Positions 1 to 12,300 of a stretch of DNA of 64,000 nt are shown one piece after another (position 1 is the first letter of the stretch; every line of letters starts with the position of its first letter). This DNA comes from Borreliella californiensis. Its GTDB lineage: Bacteria > Spirochaetota > Spirochaetia > Borreliales > Borreliaceae. Both the position numbers and the translations under genes were made by a program. The stretch covers positions 283,965 to 347,964 of the forward strand of contig NZ_JACHFB010000002.1 in assembly GCF_014205885.1 (NCBI RefSeq), read 5' to 3'. Under the pieces are notes generated by a model. The model was given only the letters and a program-made list of their open reading frames with translations, had not been told where the DNA came from and searched no databases.

Positions 1-345
1 TTTTATTGCTTCAACCATTTCGTCTATTGGTCTTGGATAAAGGGTTGGTAAAAATCCTACTACACCGTATTGTGCTAAATGTTCTGACATTTTAAGTATT
101 GATTCTGTTGAACACTGGTCTGTTCCATGCCCGTGAAATCCATGAATATGATTGTCGTAAAGTCCAGGAGTTATATAATTGCCTTTTGTGTCAATCATTT
201 GGTATTCTTTGAGATCCATTTTTTTAAGTCTATCAGATGTTACAATATCAAAAATTTTATCCTCTTTAATGAGAACCGCTGAATTATCGAGTTTATCATT
301 ACCAGTTAAAACGGATTTTGAGTTGAATAAGCAAAAATTTGGCAT
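1..345 (-). CDS. nagA: N-acetylglucosamine-6-phosphate deacetylase, N-terminal part (cut by window edge)
   Basis: This enzyme removes the acetyl group from GlcNAc-6-phosphate so that NagB can feed the sugar into glycolysis; in Borrelia it serves chitobiose and GlcNAc use. Only the first 115 residues are present and the frame runs off the left edge without a stop. The start ATG is at 345-343, preceded by an AAAAGGAA ribosome binding site (360-353). Residues 60-74 read PGLYDNHIHGFHGHG; the HxH pair at 66-68 is the metal-binding signature of the amidohydrolase fold. The gene is divergent from fliD. Identity is secure despite truncation. Confidence 0.9.
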   Translation of the reverse strand, partial: MPNFCLFNSKSVLTGNDKLDNSAVLIKEDKIFDIVTSDRLKKMDLKEYQMIDTKGNYITPGLYDNHIHGFHGHGTDQCSTESILKMSEHLAQYGVVGFLPTLYPRPIDEMVEAIK

Positions 346-520
346 TTTTATGTTCCTTTTAATTTATTTTACTATAAACATTAATTTTTTTTAAAGTTTT
401 TGCTTTTTATACTTTTTTATTTTAAATTGTTTAGATGCTTGAAGTTTATGTTTTTTTATTACATATTATGTTTTATTTTCAATTTTATTAATGATATAAT
501 TTATCCTGGAGGGCGTTATT
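346..520. promoter_or_regulatory. nagA-fliD divergent intergenic region with possible fliD -10 box
   Basis: This AT-rich gap separates the divergent nagA and fliD genes. On the plus strand a perfect TATAAT lies at 495-500, 21 bases before the fliD start, with a GGAGGG ribosome binding site at 508-513. No good -35 hexamer is seen 16-18 bases upstream, so the promoter assignment is tentative; the -10 lies so close to the binding site that the leader would be very short. Confidence 0.3.
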
Positions 521-2518
521 TTGGCATCAGGATTTTTTGTTCCTGGACTTGAGAGCAAATATAATACTAAAGAAGTTCGTGAATCCATGCTTAAGTCCGA
601 TAAAGCTAAAATCGATTCTTCTTTCAAAAAACTTGAATCTTTAGAGCAAGAGAAAAGTGCTTGGCAGTTAATTAATAGAAAAATCTCCACTTTAAATTCT
701 CTTGCAAAAGAAATTACATCGCTTAACAGTCCTTTTAATCTAATGTCAGGAAATTCTAGTAATAGTGAGGTTTTAACCTTGTCTACTAGATATGGATCTA
801 AGAATGAGACTCACAAATTAATTGTTGATCAAATAGCATCAGCCGATGTGTTTTTGTCTGCAAATTTTGATCCTAAAAAAGTTACAATTCCAGAGGGAGA
901 TTATATATTTTTAGTTGGCAAGAAGGAAATTAATATAAAAAGTAATGGTAACATTGATTTACTTGTAAGGGATATTAATAATAAGGGAAAGGGCTTTTTA
1001 TCTGCTAAAATAGTAAAAAGTGATAAAAGTGGAAATAGTCGTTTTGTTTTGCAATCCCTAAAAGAAGGCAAGGAAAACAAGCTTGTTATCAAAGGGGAGG
1101 GATTGTCTTTTGCTAAGCAAATTGGCATTTTAAGTGAACTTAAAACCAATTTTAATCCCAATCTTTCAGATATTGCTTTAAATCAATCTAGCAGTAACAA
1201 TAGACTTGCTTTTGAGAATAATAGTCTTGTTTTAAATCCTCTTTCAGAAGTATCAATTAAAATTCCTGAAGACATTGAAATTACATCTAGGAGTAAAATT
1301 AAATTTGAGGTTAAGTATTTTGATACAGGTTTAGAAGAGTCTGATAGCAGGATTATTTTTAATCCCGGAGGGGCTACATTTAAGGATGCAAAGGTTGACA
1401 GTGAAGATAGTGTAGTTGATCTTGGATCTGATTTTAAAACTCCTTTGGAAAAAAAATATGTTCAAATGAATATGGTTAAAATATATAGTAAGGAGGGTTC
1501 TTTAGATCTTCCTTTAATAAATATTTCAAATAATTTTGAAGAAGTTGAAGTTGATGTTGGAGCTTTTTCTAATCTAGAAGAAATAAATATTGAAAATAAA
1601 GCAAATAATAAGGTAATTGTTATTAGTAATGTTGAAATTTTTGATCCAAAAAATAGAGATGGTCATTTACCAATAAATGCTAAAAGTTTTGCTGAGAATG
1701 CAAAAATTAAATTTGATGGAGTAGATGTTGAGAGAGATTCAAATGTTATTAACGATTTAGTTCCAAATGTGACATTAAGTTTAAAAAAAGCCTCAAGTGA
1801 TATGGTTGAGGCTAAAGTTGAACCAGATTATGAGGGGATTAAGAGGGTTCTTTTGGATTTTATTGGTGCTTATAATGAGGTTCTTGCTGAGATTAATATT
1901 GTAAGCTCCAATGAAGATCAACCTGGCAATCAAAAGTCTAATATAGTTGAAGAGCTGACATATCTTAGTGATTCTCAAAAAGAAGAGGCATATAAAAATT
2001 TAGGTATTCTAAGGTCTGAATTTTTATTGAAAAATCTTAAGTCCAGACTAGAGTCAATAATTTTTAAGCCTTATGTTACTAGTGATCCCAATTTTTCAAT
2101 AATTAATCAGATAGGAGTGTTTACTAATTCCATTTCTTCTTCTGGTGGACTTTCTAGATATTTAAGACTTGATGAGAAAAAGTTTGATGAATCAATTCAT
2201 AATAACATTGATAATGTTAGAGAACTCTTTTTATTTGACCTTAATGGTGACAGAGTGTATGATAATGGAATTGCTAAAATGCTAGGAGATTGTCTGTCGC
2301 CCCTTGTAGCTTCCGGAGGAGTTATTTATAATAAATTAAAAAATTACGACTTGAAAATTTTTAATCAAAAAAATAAAGTTGAAGATTATAAAAAGAAGTA
2401 CGAAGATAGAGAGAGAAAAGTAGAAGGTGAGCTTAATACCTTGGATTTTACTGTTAAGCGCATGAAAGATCAGGAAAATACATTAAGAGCTTTTGATTTT
2501 AACCAAAGAAATAAATAA
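521..2518 (+). CDS. fliD: Flagellar hook-associated protein 2 (filament cap) FliD
   Basis: FliD caps the growing flagellar filament and helps flagellin subunits fold into place; in spirochetes the filament is periplasmic. The protein is 665 residues, clearly longer than the roughly 470 of enteric FliD. The N-terminal 70 residues form the FliD_N helical pattern and the last 60 or so are a charged coiled coil typical of FliD_C; the middle is beta-rich and variable. Start is TTG at 521 with GGAGGG at 508-513. It lies directly upstream of flaB, the protein it folds. A stretch near the 3' end (from about 2291) resembles the DNA that, from memory, begins the commonly used flaB promoter fragment. 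Confidence 0.93.
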   Translation: MASGFFVPGLESKYNTKEVRESMLKSDKAKIDSSFKKLESLEQEKSAWQLINRKISTLNSLAKEITSLNSPFNLMSGNSSNSEVLTLSTRYGSKNETHKLIVDQIASADVFLSANFDPKKVTIPEGDYIFLVGKKEINIKSNGNIDLLVRDINNKGKGFLSAKIVKSDKSGNSRFVLQSLKEGKENKLVIKGEGLSFAKQIGILSELKTNFNPNLSDIALNQSSSNNRLAFENNSLVLNPLSEVSIKIPEDIEITSRSKIKFEVKYFDTGLEESDSRIIFNPGGATFKDAKVDSEDSVVDLGSDFKTPLEKKYVQMNMVKIYSKEGSLDLPLINISNNFEEVEVDVGAFSNLEEINIENKANNKVIVISNVEIFDPKNRDGHLPINAKSFAENAKIKFDGVDVERDSNVINDLVPNVTLSLKKASSDMVEAKVEPDYEGIKRVLLDFIGAYNEVLAEINIVSSNEDQPGNQKSNIVEELTYLSDSQKEEAYKNLGILRSEFLLKNLKSRLESIIFKPYVTSDPNFSIINQIGVFTNSISSSGGLSRYLRLDEKKFDESIHNNIDNVRELFLFDLNGDRVYDNGIAKMLGDCLSPLVASGGVIYNKLKNYDLKIFNQKNKVEDYKKKYEDRERKVEGELNTLDFTVKRMKDQENTLRAFDFNQRNK

Positions 2519-2575
2519 TAATAATAATTTTTAATGCTATTGCTGTCTGTGTTTCTTTTTTTTAAATTTTTGTGC

Positions 2576-2581
2576 TATTCT
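2576..2581 (+). promoter_or_regulatory. Probable flaB -10 element (TATTCT, preceded by TGTGC)
   Basis: TATTCT at 2576-2581 is preceded by TGTGC, giving a near extended -10. Seventeen bases upstream is TTCTTT (2553-2558), a weak -35. It sits 62 bases before the flaB ATG, leaving a leader of about 55 nucleotides. flaB is known to be transcribed from a housekeeping (sigma-70) type promoter in Borrelia; the exact hexamers here are my reading. Confidence 0.5.
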
Positions 2582-2589
2582 TTTTAACA

Positions 2590-2605
2590 GGCAAAAGGAT
2601 TTGCC
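2590..2605 (+). promoter_or_regulatory. flaB leader hairpin with AGGA loop (candidate CsrA site)
   Basis: GGCAAA (2590-2595) and TTTGCC (2600-2605) form a perfect 6-bp stem around the loop AGGA (2596-2599). A GGA in a hairpin loop is the classic CsrA-binding arrangement. A second GGA lies in the flaB ribosome binding site ATGGAGGA at 2629-2636. Published work reports that Borrelia CsrA represses FlaB synthesis through the flaB leader; assigning this particular hairpin as one of the sites is my inference. Confidence 0.5.
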
Positions 2606-2643
2606 AAGAATAAATAACTAAATTTATCATGGAGGAATGATAT

Positions 2644-3654
2644 ATGATTATAAATCATAATACATCAGCTATTAATGCTTCAAGAAATAACGGTATTAAT
2701 GCTGCTAATCTTAGCAAAACTCAAGAAAAGCTTTCTAGTGGGTACAGAATTAATCGAGCTTCTGATGATGCTGCTGGCATGGGAGTTTCTGGTAAGATTA
2801 ATGCTCAAATAAGAGGCTTGTCACAAGCTTCTAGAAATACTTCAAAAGCCATTAATTTTATTCAGACAACAGAAGGGAATTTGAATGAAGTAGAAAAAGT
2901 TTTAGTAAGAATGAAAGAATTGGCAGTTCAATCAGGCAACGGCACATATTCAGATGCAGACAGAGGTTCTATACAAATTGAAATAGAGCAACTTACAGAC
3001 GAAATTAATAGAATTGCTGATCAAGCTCAATATAACCAAATGCACATGTTGTCAAATAAATCTGCTTCTCAAAATGTAAGAACAGCTGAAGAGCTTGGAA
3101 TGCAACCTGCAAAAATTAACACACCAGCATCACTTTCAGGGTCTCAGGCTTCTTGGACTTTAAGAGTTCATGTTGGAGCAAATCAAGATGAAGCTATTGC
3201 TGTAAATATTTATGCAGCCAATGTTGCAAATCTTTTCTCTGGTGAGGGAGCTCAAACTGCTCAGGCTGCACCTGTTCAAGAAGGTGTTCAACAAGAGGGA
3301 GCTCAACAGCCAGCGCCTGCTACAGCACCTTCTCAAGGCGGAGTTAATTCTCCTGTTAATGTTACAACCACAGTTGATGCTAATACATCACTTGCTAAAA
3401 TAGAAAATGCTATTAGAATGATAAGTGATCAAAGGGCAAATTTAGGTGCTTTCCAAAATAGACTTGAATCTATAAAGAATAGTACTGAGTATGCAATTGA
3501 AAATCTAAAAGCATCTTATGCTCAAATAAAAGATGCTACAATGACAGATGAGGTTGTGGCAGCAACAACTAATAGTATTTTAACACAATCTGCAATGGCA
3601 ATGATTGCACAGGCTAATCAAGTCCCTCAGTATGTTTTATCATTGCTTAGATAA
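2644..3654 (+). CDS. flaB: Flagellin FlaB (41-kDa core flagellar filament protein)
   Basis: This is the major subunit of the periplasmic flagellar filament, needed for motility and for the flat-wave cell shape. The 336 residues show the conserved flagellin N-terminal D0/D1 helices (starting MIINHNTSAINASRNN) and C-terminal D1/D0 helices (ending QVPQYVLSLLR). The short centre, about residues 200-240, is rich in Ala, Gln and Pro and replaces the large D2/D3 domains of enteric flagellins. ATG at 2644 follows GGAGGA with good spacing. The gene is monocistronic, with its own promoter and a strong terminator. As remembered, the protein matches B. burgdorferi, the basis for the genus call. Confidence 0.98.
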   Translation: MIINHNTSAINASRNNGINAANLSKTQEKLSSGYRINRASDDAAGMGVSGKINAQIRGLSQASRNTSKAINFIQTTEGNLNEVEKVLVRMKELAVQSGNGTYSDADRGSIQIEIEQLTDEINRIADQAQYNQMHMLSNKSASQNVRTAEELGMQPAKINTPASLSGSQASWTLRVHVGANQDEAIAVNIYAANVANLFSGEGAQTAQAAPVQEGVQQEGAQQPAPATAPSQGGVNSPVNVTTTVDANTSLAKIENAIRMISDQRANLGAFQNRLESIKNSTEYAIENLKASYAQIKDATMTDEVVAATTNSILTQSAMAMIAQANQVPQYVLSLLR

Positions 3655-3692
3655 GATTCTAATTTAATTGGTATAATTGGTACAAATTTTTA

Positions 3693-3726
3693 ACAAAAGA
3701 TCCTTTAAAGGGTCTTTTGTTTTTTA
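3693..3726 (+). terminator. Rho-independent terminator of flaB
   Basis: The arms ACAAAAGATCCT (3693-3704) and AGGGTCTTTTGT (3709-3720) pair over about 12 bp with one G-T pair around a short TTAA loop, followed by TTTTTT (3721-3726). It lies 39 bases after the flaB stop and isolates flaB from proV. Confidence 0.9.
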
Positions 3727-3813
3727 TTTCAGATCGGCAAAAATTAAATAATTTTAGTATAATTTATAATGATGTGTTATAAAGTATAATGCAGGCTTAT
3801 TAAGGAGTTTGCT

Positions 3814-4932
3814 TTGAGTAGGGTTACTGTTAAAATTAAAGATTGCTATAAAGTATTTTCATATTATGTTGACAAAAAGCGGATAAGTCAAGCTATAAAA
3901 GACTATGAAGATGGCAAAGATAGAATGCAAATCTATAAAGAATCTTCTATTTTTATTGCAAATGCCAATATTAATCTTGATGTTTATGAAAATGAAATTT
4001 TAGTTATTATGGGTATGTCAGGTTGTGGCAAGTCTACTTTAGTCAGGTGTTTAAATGGTATTTATAAAATAGATTCAGGATCTATTTTGGTAAATAATAT
4101 GGAAATGAATGCTATAAATCGCAAAGATCTTTCTAATTTGAGAAAAGATAAATTTGCAATGGTTTTTCAAAACTTTGGGCTTTTCCCCCATATGAATGTA
4201 TTGAGAAATGTTACTTATGGGCTTGAAGTTAAACATATTCCCAGGAAGATCAGAGAAGAGCGTGCTATTGAGGTATTAAACCTTGTAGGGCTTGAAGATT
4301 CAAAATATAAGTATATTAATGAGCTTTCTGGAGGAATGAAGCAAAGAGTTGGAATAGCAAGAGCATTAGTGGTTAATCCAGATATTCTTTTAATGGATGA
4401 AGCTTTTTCGGCACTTGATCCTTTAATTAAAGGAGAAATGCAGGAAGAACTTTTAAGGTTGGTAGCTAAACTTAAAAAAACAGTTGTGTTTATTACTCAC
4501 GATTTAATTGAAGCTTTTAAATTGGGACATAGAATTGCTTTTATGAGAGATGGAAAAATTATTCAAGTTGGTAAACCTTTAGAAATTTTAGCTAATCCTA
4601 GTACAGATTTTATATCTGATTTTATTAAAAATTTACCTGTTTTAAATATTTTAAAAATAAAAGATATTTTAAAAGATGATTTTGATTTAAACTCTGGTAG
4701 TGATAATGGTTTAAATGTTATTATTAAATGTCAAGGTGAAAATTTTAGTTTGTATGACAAAGTTCTAAATAAAAGGTATGATAATCTTGTATCTTTAAAT
4801 TTAGATCTAAATGATGAGATAAAAAAAATTGTTGAATATTTGAATAAGCAAGATTATTTAATAATAAAAGAAAAGGGAACTATTGTAGGCTATATTAGTT
4901 TAAATGAAATCTCCGATTTATTATCAAGATAG
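3814..4932 (+). CDS. proV: Glycine betaine/L-proline ABC transporter ATP-binding protein ProV
   Basis: This is the cytoplasmic ATPase of an osmoprotectant importer (OpuA/ProU class). The 372 residues contain Walker A GMSGCGKST (67-75), the signature LSGGMKQR (171-178), Walker B with MDEAFSALD (194-202) and the switch His in THD (about 229). The C-terminal 100 residues form a CBS-like regulatory region, as in ProV/OpuAA, where such domains sense ionic strength. Start is TTG at 3814 with AAGGAG at 3802-3807; a TATAAT at 3785-3790 may be its -10 box. proW follows after 6 bases and proX after that, forming one operon. Confidence 0.95.
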   Translation: MSRVTVKIKDCYKVFSYYVDKKRISQAIKDYEDGKDRMQIYKESSIFIANANINLDVYENEILVIMGMSGCGKSTLVRCLNGIYKIDSGSILVNNMEMNAINRKDLSNLRKDKFAMVFQNFGLFPHMNVLRNVTYGLEVKHIPRKIREERAIEVLNLVGLEDSKYKYINELSGGMKQRVGIARALVVNPDILLMDEAFSALDPLIKGEMQEELLRLVAKLKKTVVFITHDLIEAFKLGHRIAFMRDGKIIQVGKPLEILANPSTDFISDFIKNLPVLNILKIKDILKDDFDLNSGSDNGLNVIIKCQGENFSLYDKVLNKRYDNLVSLNLDLNDEIKKIVEYLNKQDYLIIKEKGTIVGYISLNEISDLLSR

Positions 4933-4938
4933 GAATTT

Positions 4939-5838
4939 ATGAATAAAGATTTTTTTATATTAAAAATAGATAATTTTTTTGATTTTTTAGTTGATAATTT
5001 TTCAATTTCTGATGGGGTAGGTTTTTCCAAAAGTATAATTTTTTTATATGAAAATTTGAAAAATTTATTTCTTTTTGTTAATCCACTTTTTTTTATTTTG
5101 ACTGTATGTTTGCTAAGTTTTGTTTTCTTAAAAAAGAGATTAATATTTTTAATTTTACCCGGATTCTTTTTTATTTTGTATTTTAATCTTTGGGAAGCTT
5201 CAATGGATACAATAGCTATTATATTTGTTTCTGTATTAGTTTCTGTTATTTTGGGAATTCCTATAGGTATTTTGGGGGGATATTTCCCAAAGTTTTATGT
5301 TTTTTTAAAACCCATTTTAGATTTAATGCAAGCCATGCCCCCTTTTATTTACTTGATTCCCGCTATTCCTTTTTTTGGAATGGGTACAGCTTCTGCTATT
5401 TTTGCTACAATAGTTTTTGCTATGCCTCCTGTTATTAGATATACAAGGCTTGGGATCGTTCAAGTTTCAGATGAAGTAATAGAGGCTGCGAAGTCTTTTG
5501 GTAGTAGTAATTTGCGCATTCTTTTTCAAGTTCAGCTTCCTCTTTCTCTTCAGAGTATAATTGAAGGTATTAATCAGTCAATAATGATGGCGATATCTAT
5601 GATAGTAATTGCTGCAATGGTTGGATCGTCTGGTTTGGGTAGGACTGTAATTTACTCTATAGAAAGATTAAATTTTGGTGAGGGTTTAATATCTGGATTG
5701 GCAGTTGTTATTATAGCTATTATTTTAGATAGGATTATGCAATCTATTTTTATTAAATTTAGCTATTTAAACACAGATCATTATAGTGGAAAGAGAGAAA
5801 ATAAATTTAAAAGATTTTTGGAAATATATAATAAATAA
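4939..5838 (+). CDS. proW: Glycine betaine/proline ABC transporter permease ProW
   Basis: This is the inner-membrane channel subunit of the ProVWX importer. In 299 residues there are several hydrophobic segments (about 45-85, 90-115, 125-165, 215-240 and 245-270). The EAA coupling loop EAAKSFGSSNLRILFQVQLP lies at about 182-201 and docks on the ProV ATPase. ATG at 4939 lies 6 bases after the proV stop, so translation is probably coupled. Confidence 0.94.
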   Translation: MNKDFFILKIDNFFDFLVDNFSISDGVGFSKSIIFLYENLKNLFLFVNPLFFILTVCLLSFVFLKKRLIFLILPGFFFILYFNLWEASMDTIAIIFVSVLVSVILGIPIGILGGYFPKFYVFLKPILDLMQAMPPFIYLIPAIPFFGMGTASAIFATIVFAMPPVIRYTRLGIVQVSDEVIEAAKSFGSSNLRILFQVQLPLSLQSIIEGINQSIMMAISMIVIAAMVGSSGLGRTVIYSIERLNFGEGLISGLAVVIIAIILDRIMQSIFIKFSYLNTDHYSGKRENKFKRFLEIYNK

Positions 5839-5852
5839 ACGGAGATTATTTT

Positions 5853-6728
5853 ATGAATAAATTATTAATTATCTTTTGTATTTTTCTAACTTTTTTGTCT
5901 TGTGATGAAAAAAAGAGTGCAAAGAATTTGAAATCGGTAAAAATTGGGTATGTGAATTGGGGCGGAGAAACAGCAGCTACAAATGTATTAAAGGTTGTTT
6001 TTGAAAAAATGGGCTATGATGCAGAAATATTTTCAGTTACTACATCTATAATGTATCAATACTTAGCATCTGGAAAGGTGGATGGCACGGTATCTTCTTG
6101 GGTTCCTACAGCCGACAAATTTTATTACGAAAAGCTAAAAACAAAATTTGTTGATCTTGGTGCAAATTATGAAGGAACCATTCAGGGTTTTGTGGTGCCA
6201 AGTTATGTTCCAATTTCTAGCATTAGTGAGCTTAAAGGTAAGGGTGCTAAGTTTAAAAACAAAATGATTGGCATAGATGCTGGTGCGGGAACTCAAATTG
6301 TTACAGAGCAAGCACTTGATTATTATGGATTAAGTAAAGAGTATGAGTTAGTTCCTTCAAGCGAGAGTGTTATGCTTACAAGCTTGGATTCTTCAATAAA
6401 GAGAAACGAGTGGATTTTGGTTCCTTTATGGAAGCCTCATTGGGCTTTTTCTAGGTATGATATTAAGTTTCTTGATGATCCTGATTTAATTATGGGGGGA
6501 ATTGAGAGTGTGCATACTCTTGTTAGGCTTGGTCTTGAAAATGACGATCTTGATGCATATTATGTTTTTGATCATTTTTATTGGAGTGATGATTTGATAT
6601 TGCCTTTAATGGATAGAAATGATAAAGAGCCAGGCAAAGAGTATCGTAATGCAGTTGAATTTGTTGAAAAGAATAAAGAAGTAGTAAAGACGTGGGTTCC
6701 AGAAAAATATAAGACTTTATTTGATTAA
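5853..6728 (+). CDS. proX: Glycine betaine/proline ABC transporter substrate-binding lipoprotein ProX
   Basis: This is the extracytoplasmic binding component (OpuAC/ProX family). The first 17 residues form a lipoprotein signal, [17 protein letters not shown], with lipidation expected at Cys17. Tryptophans in [14 protein letters not shown] and PLWKPHW are the kind that build the cation-pi cage for quaternary ammonium ligands. It has 291 residues, is preceded by CGGAGA and lies 14 bases after proW. Its 3' end overlaps the convergent yidD by 12 bases. Betaine versus proline specificity cannot be read from sequence alone. Confidence 0.93.
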   Translation: MNKLLIIFCIFLTFLSCDEKKSAKNLKSVKIGYVNWGGETAATNVLKVVFEKMGYDAEIFSVTTSIMYQYLASGKVDGTVSSWVPTADKFYYEKLKTKFVDLGANYEGTIQGFVVPSYVPISSISELKGKGAKFKNKMIGIDAGAGTQIVTEQALDYYGLSKEYELVPSSESVMLTSLDSSIKRNEWILVPLWKPHWAFSRYDIKFLDDPDLIMGGIESVHTLVRLGLENDDLDAYYVFDHFYWSDDLILPLMDRNDKEPGKEYRNAVEFVEKNKEVVKTWVPEKYKTLFD

Positions 6729-7007
6729 TCTTTTTTTAAATTCTTTTAAAGATTTTGAAATAGGTTTGTATTTAGGAATAAAATCGTTTCCTCCTTTGAA
6801 TAATGCGTTACATCTTATTATTCTTAATGTCATTAATATGAGGGCCGTTAAAAAGTTATATTTTTTAAGGCATTCAATTGAATATTTTGAGCAAGTAGGT
6901 TTGTATATGCATTGTAGCCCAAATATTTTGGATAAAGTATTTTGGTAAATTTTTATTAAAAAAATTAGAGTATAATTTAAGATAAATAAAATCTTGAAAA
7001 TGTTCAT
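6717..7007 (-). CDS. yidD: Membrane protein insertion efficiency factor YidD
   Basis: YidD is a small membrane-associated protein that aids YidC/Sec-dependent insertion. The 96-residue product has an N-terminal hydrophobic segment and the family core: [13 protein letters not shown] with the conserved Cys, then [19 protein letters not shown]. In most bacteria yidD sits between rnpA and yidC; here it stands alone, convergent to proX with a 12-base overlap and divergent from the efflux operon. The family call is strong from motifs; its role in Borrelia is inferred. Confidence 0.88.
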   Translation of the reverse strand: MNIFKILFILNYTLIFLIKIYQNTLSKIFGLQCIYKPTCSKYSIECLKKYNFLTALILMTLRIIRCNALFKGGNDFIPKYKPISKSLKEFKKRLIK

Positions 7008-7110
7008 ACTTAGAATTGTATTATATTATAATAATTAATCAAATGGATTGAAAATATTAATTAAGTTTTATAACTTTAAAGTTTTGATTTTTATTATAAG
7101 GGGGCTTCAA

Positions 7111-9329
<2,219 letters not shown>

Positions 9330-9347
9330 TTTATTGGGGGATGTGTT

Positions 9348-12300
9348 ATGTTGGTAAAGAGAATAGTTGGCAAGCCAATAACAATGTTAATTTTGTTTTC
9401 ATTGTTAATGATGATAAGTTTATACACCTTTTCAAGATTAAAAGTAGACCTTTTGCCAGGAATTGATATTCCCCAAATAAGCATTCTCACTGTTTATCCT
9501 GGCGCTTCTCCTAGGGAAGTTGAAGAGAGTGTTTCTAGAATTCTTGAGAGTGGCTTGAGTTCGGTAAAAAATTTAAAAAATATATATAGCGTATCTTCTA
9601 AAGAAAGCAGCACCGTTTCACTTGAATTTTATCATGGAACCGATTTAGATTTAGTTTTAAATGAAATTAGAGATGCTCTTGAATTGGTAAAATCTTCATT
9701 GCCCAGTAAATCACAGACACCTAGAATTTTTAGATACAATCTTAAAAATATTCCTGTAATGGAAATTGTTATTAATTCTGTAAGGCCAGTTTCTGAGCTT
9801 AAAAGATATGCTGATGATATTATTAAACCTGGGCTTGAAAGGCTTGATGGAGTTGCAATTGTTACTGTTAATGGTGGAAGTAAAAAGCGTGTTTTAGTTG
9901 AAGTTTCTCAAAATAGATTGGAGTCTTATGGGCTTTCTTTGTCAAGAATATCTTCAATTATAGCATCTCAAAATTTGGAACTTTCAGCCGGCAATATATT
10001 GGAGAGCAACTTGGAATATTTGGTTGAAGTTTCTGGAAAATTTAAATCAATTGAAGAGATAGGCAATGTGGTTATAGCTTATAAGATTCCCGACATTTCT
10101 TCTGGCATAAATTCATCTCCTATTGAGATAAAGCTAAAAGATATTGCTAATATTAAAACCGATTTTGAAGATTTGTCAGAATATGTTGAATATAATGGGT
10201 TGCCTTCAATTTCTTTGTCGGTTCAAAAACGTAGTGATGCCAATTCTATTGCCGTTTCTAATGTTGTTATGAGGGAAATAGAAAAATTGAAATTATCTAT
10301 GCCTAAAGATATGAGATTAGAGATTGCTTCTGATAGTACTGATTTTATTAAAGCGTCCATCTCAACTGTTGTAAATTCAGCCTATTTTGGAGCCATGCTT
10401 GCAATATTTGTTATTTTTTTCTTTTTAAGAAGCTTTAGGGCTACAATAATCATTGGAATTTCTATTCCAATAGCAATTGTTTTGACCTTTTGTTTAATGT
10501 ATTTTGCAAATATTTCTCTTAATATCATGAGTCTTGCAGGGCTTGCACTTGGAATTGGGATGGTTGTTGATTGTTCAATTGTTGTAATAGACAATATATA
10601 TAAATATAGACAAAAAGGGGCAAAGCTTATTTCATCTTCCATTCTCGGAGCCCAAGAAATGATGCTGCCTATTACATCCTCAACTTTTACTTCTATTTGT
10701 GTTTTTGGGCCATTTCTTATTTTCAAATCAGAACTTGGAGTATATGGAGATTTTTTTAAAGACTTTTCATTTACGATTGTTATTTCCTTGGGGGTTTCTC
10801 TTTTAGTTGCAATTTTTTTGGTTCCTGTTTTATCAAGCCATTATGTTGGTTTGTACACGAGTTTTCAAAAAAATATTAAGAATGCTTTTATTAGGAAAAT
10901 TGATGCTTTTTTTGCTAGCATTTATTATTTTTTAGAATTTTTGTATATCAATTTATTAAATATAGTTTTAAATCACAAATTGATTTTTGGGTTAATTGTG
11001 TTTTTTAGTTTTGTTGGTAGTTTGCTTTTAGGATTATTGCTAGATGTGACAACTTTTGCTAGAGGCAAAGAGAACTCAATTACTATTAATTTAAATTTTC
11101 CTCATAAAACTAATTTGGAATATGTAAAATTTTATTCTAATAGATTTTTAGAAATTGTAAAAAGTGAGGCTAAGGGATATAAAAGCATTATTGCCACTTT
11201 ACATGCTGATAGAATAATGTTTAATGTATTGTTTCCTCTTAAAGAAGAATCAAGAGATAAGTTAACTCAAAGCATAGATTACGATGCTATTAAATATAAA
11301 ATTATGAATCGTATTGGAAATCTTTATCCTGAATTTAATATTGAGCCATCTAGTGGCAATGCTTTAGGTGGTGGAGATTCTATTAAAATTAAAATTTCGG
11401 CCAATGATTTCGAATATATAAAAGATTATGGAAAAATTTTAGTTTCCATGTTAAAAAAGGAAATTCCTGAACTTGTAAATCCAAGACTTAGTATAAGTGA
11501 TTTTCAACTTCAAATTGGTGTTGAGATAGATAGAGCTCTAGCTTATAATTATGGCATTGATATGAACACCATTTTAAATGAGTTAAAAGCCAATATTAAT
11601 GGTGTTGTTGCTGGGCAATATGTAGAGAATGGACTTAATTATGATATTGTGCTTAAGCTTGATAGAATGGATGTTAAAAATTTAAAAGATTTAGAAAAAA
11701 TATTTATTACAAATTCATCTGGGGTTAAAATTCCTTTTTCATCAATAGCTACCTTTGAAAAAACCAATAAAGCCGAATCTATTTACAGAGAAAATCAAGC
11801 TTTAACTGTTTATCTTAATGCAGGTATTTCTCCAAATGATAATTTAACCCAAATAACCGCAAAAGTTATAGATTTTATTGATAATAAGGTGCCTCATAAA
11901 GAAGGCATAGTGCTTAAGGTTGAAGGGGAATATAATGAATTTTCAAATATCATGAATCAGTTTAAAATAATCATTATGATGGCTATTATTGTTGTGTTTG
12001 GTATTATGGCTTCTCAATTTGAATCTTTTTTAAAGCCTTTTATTATTATTTTTACAATTCCTTTAACGGCAATAGGGGTTGTGCTTATACATTTTCTTGC
12101 AGGAGAAAAACTTTCTATTTTTGCTGCAATTGGCATGCTTATGCTTGTTGGTGTTGTGGTAAATACGGGAATTGTTCTTGTAGACTATACTGGTTTATTG
12201 ATCAAGAGGGGATTTGGCCTAAGAGAAGCAATTATTGAATCTTGTCGTTCAAGGCTTAGGCCAATTTTAATGTCTTCTTTGACCTCAATAATAGGGCTTA

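Noticed and set aside
6721-6948. 75-residue plus-strand reading frame opposite yidD
   Set aside because: It lies entirely within the minus-strand yidD gene, which has strong family motifs; the plus-strand frame has no binding site and no recognisable pattern.
10382-10726. 114-residue minus-strand frame inside besB
   Set aside because: It is a complement-frame shadow of the RND membrane region; besB coding is unambiguous here.
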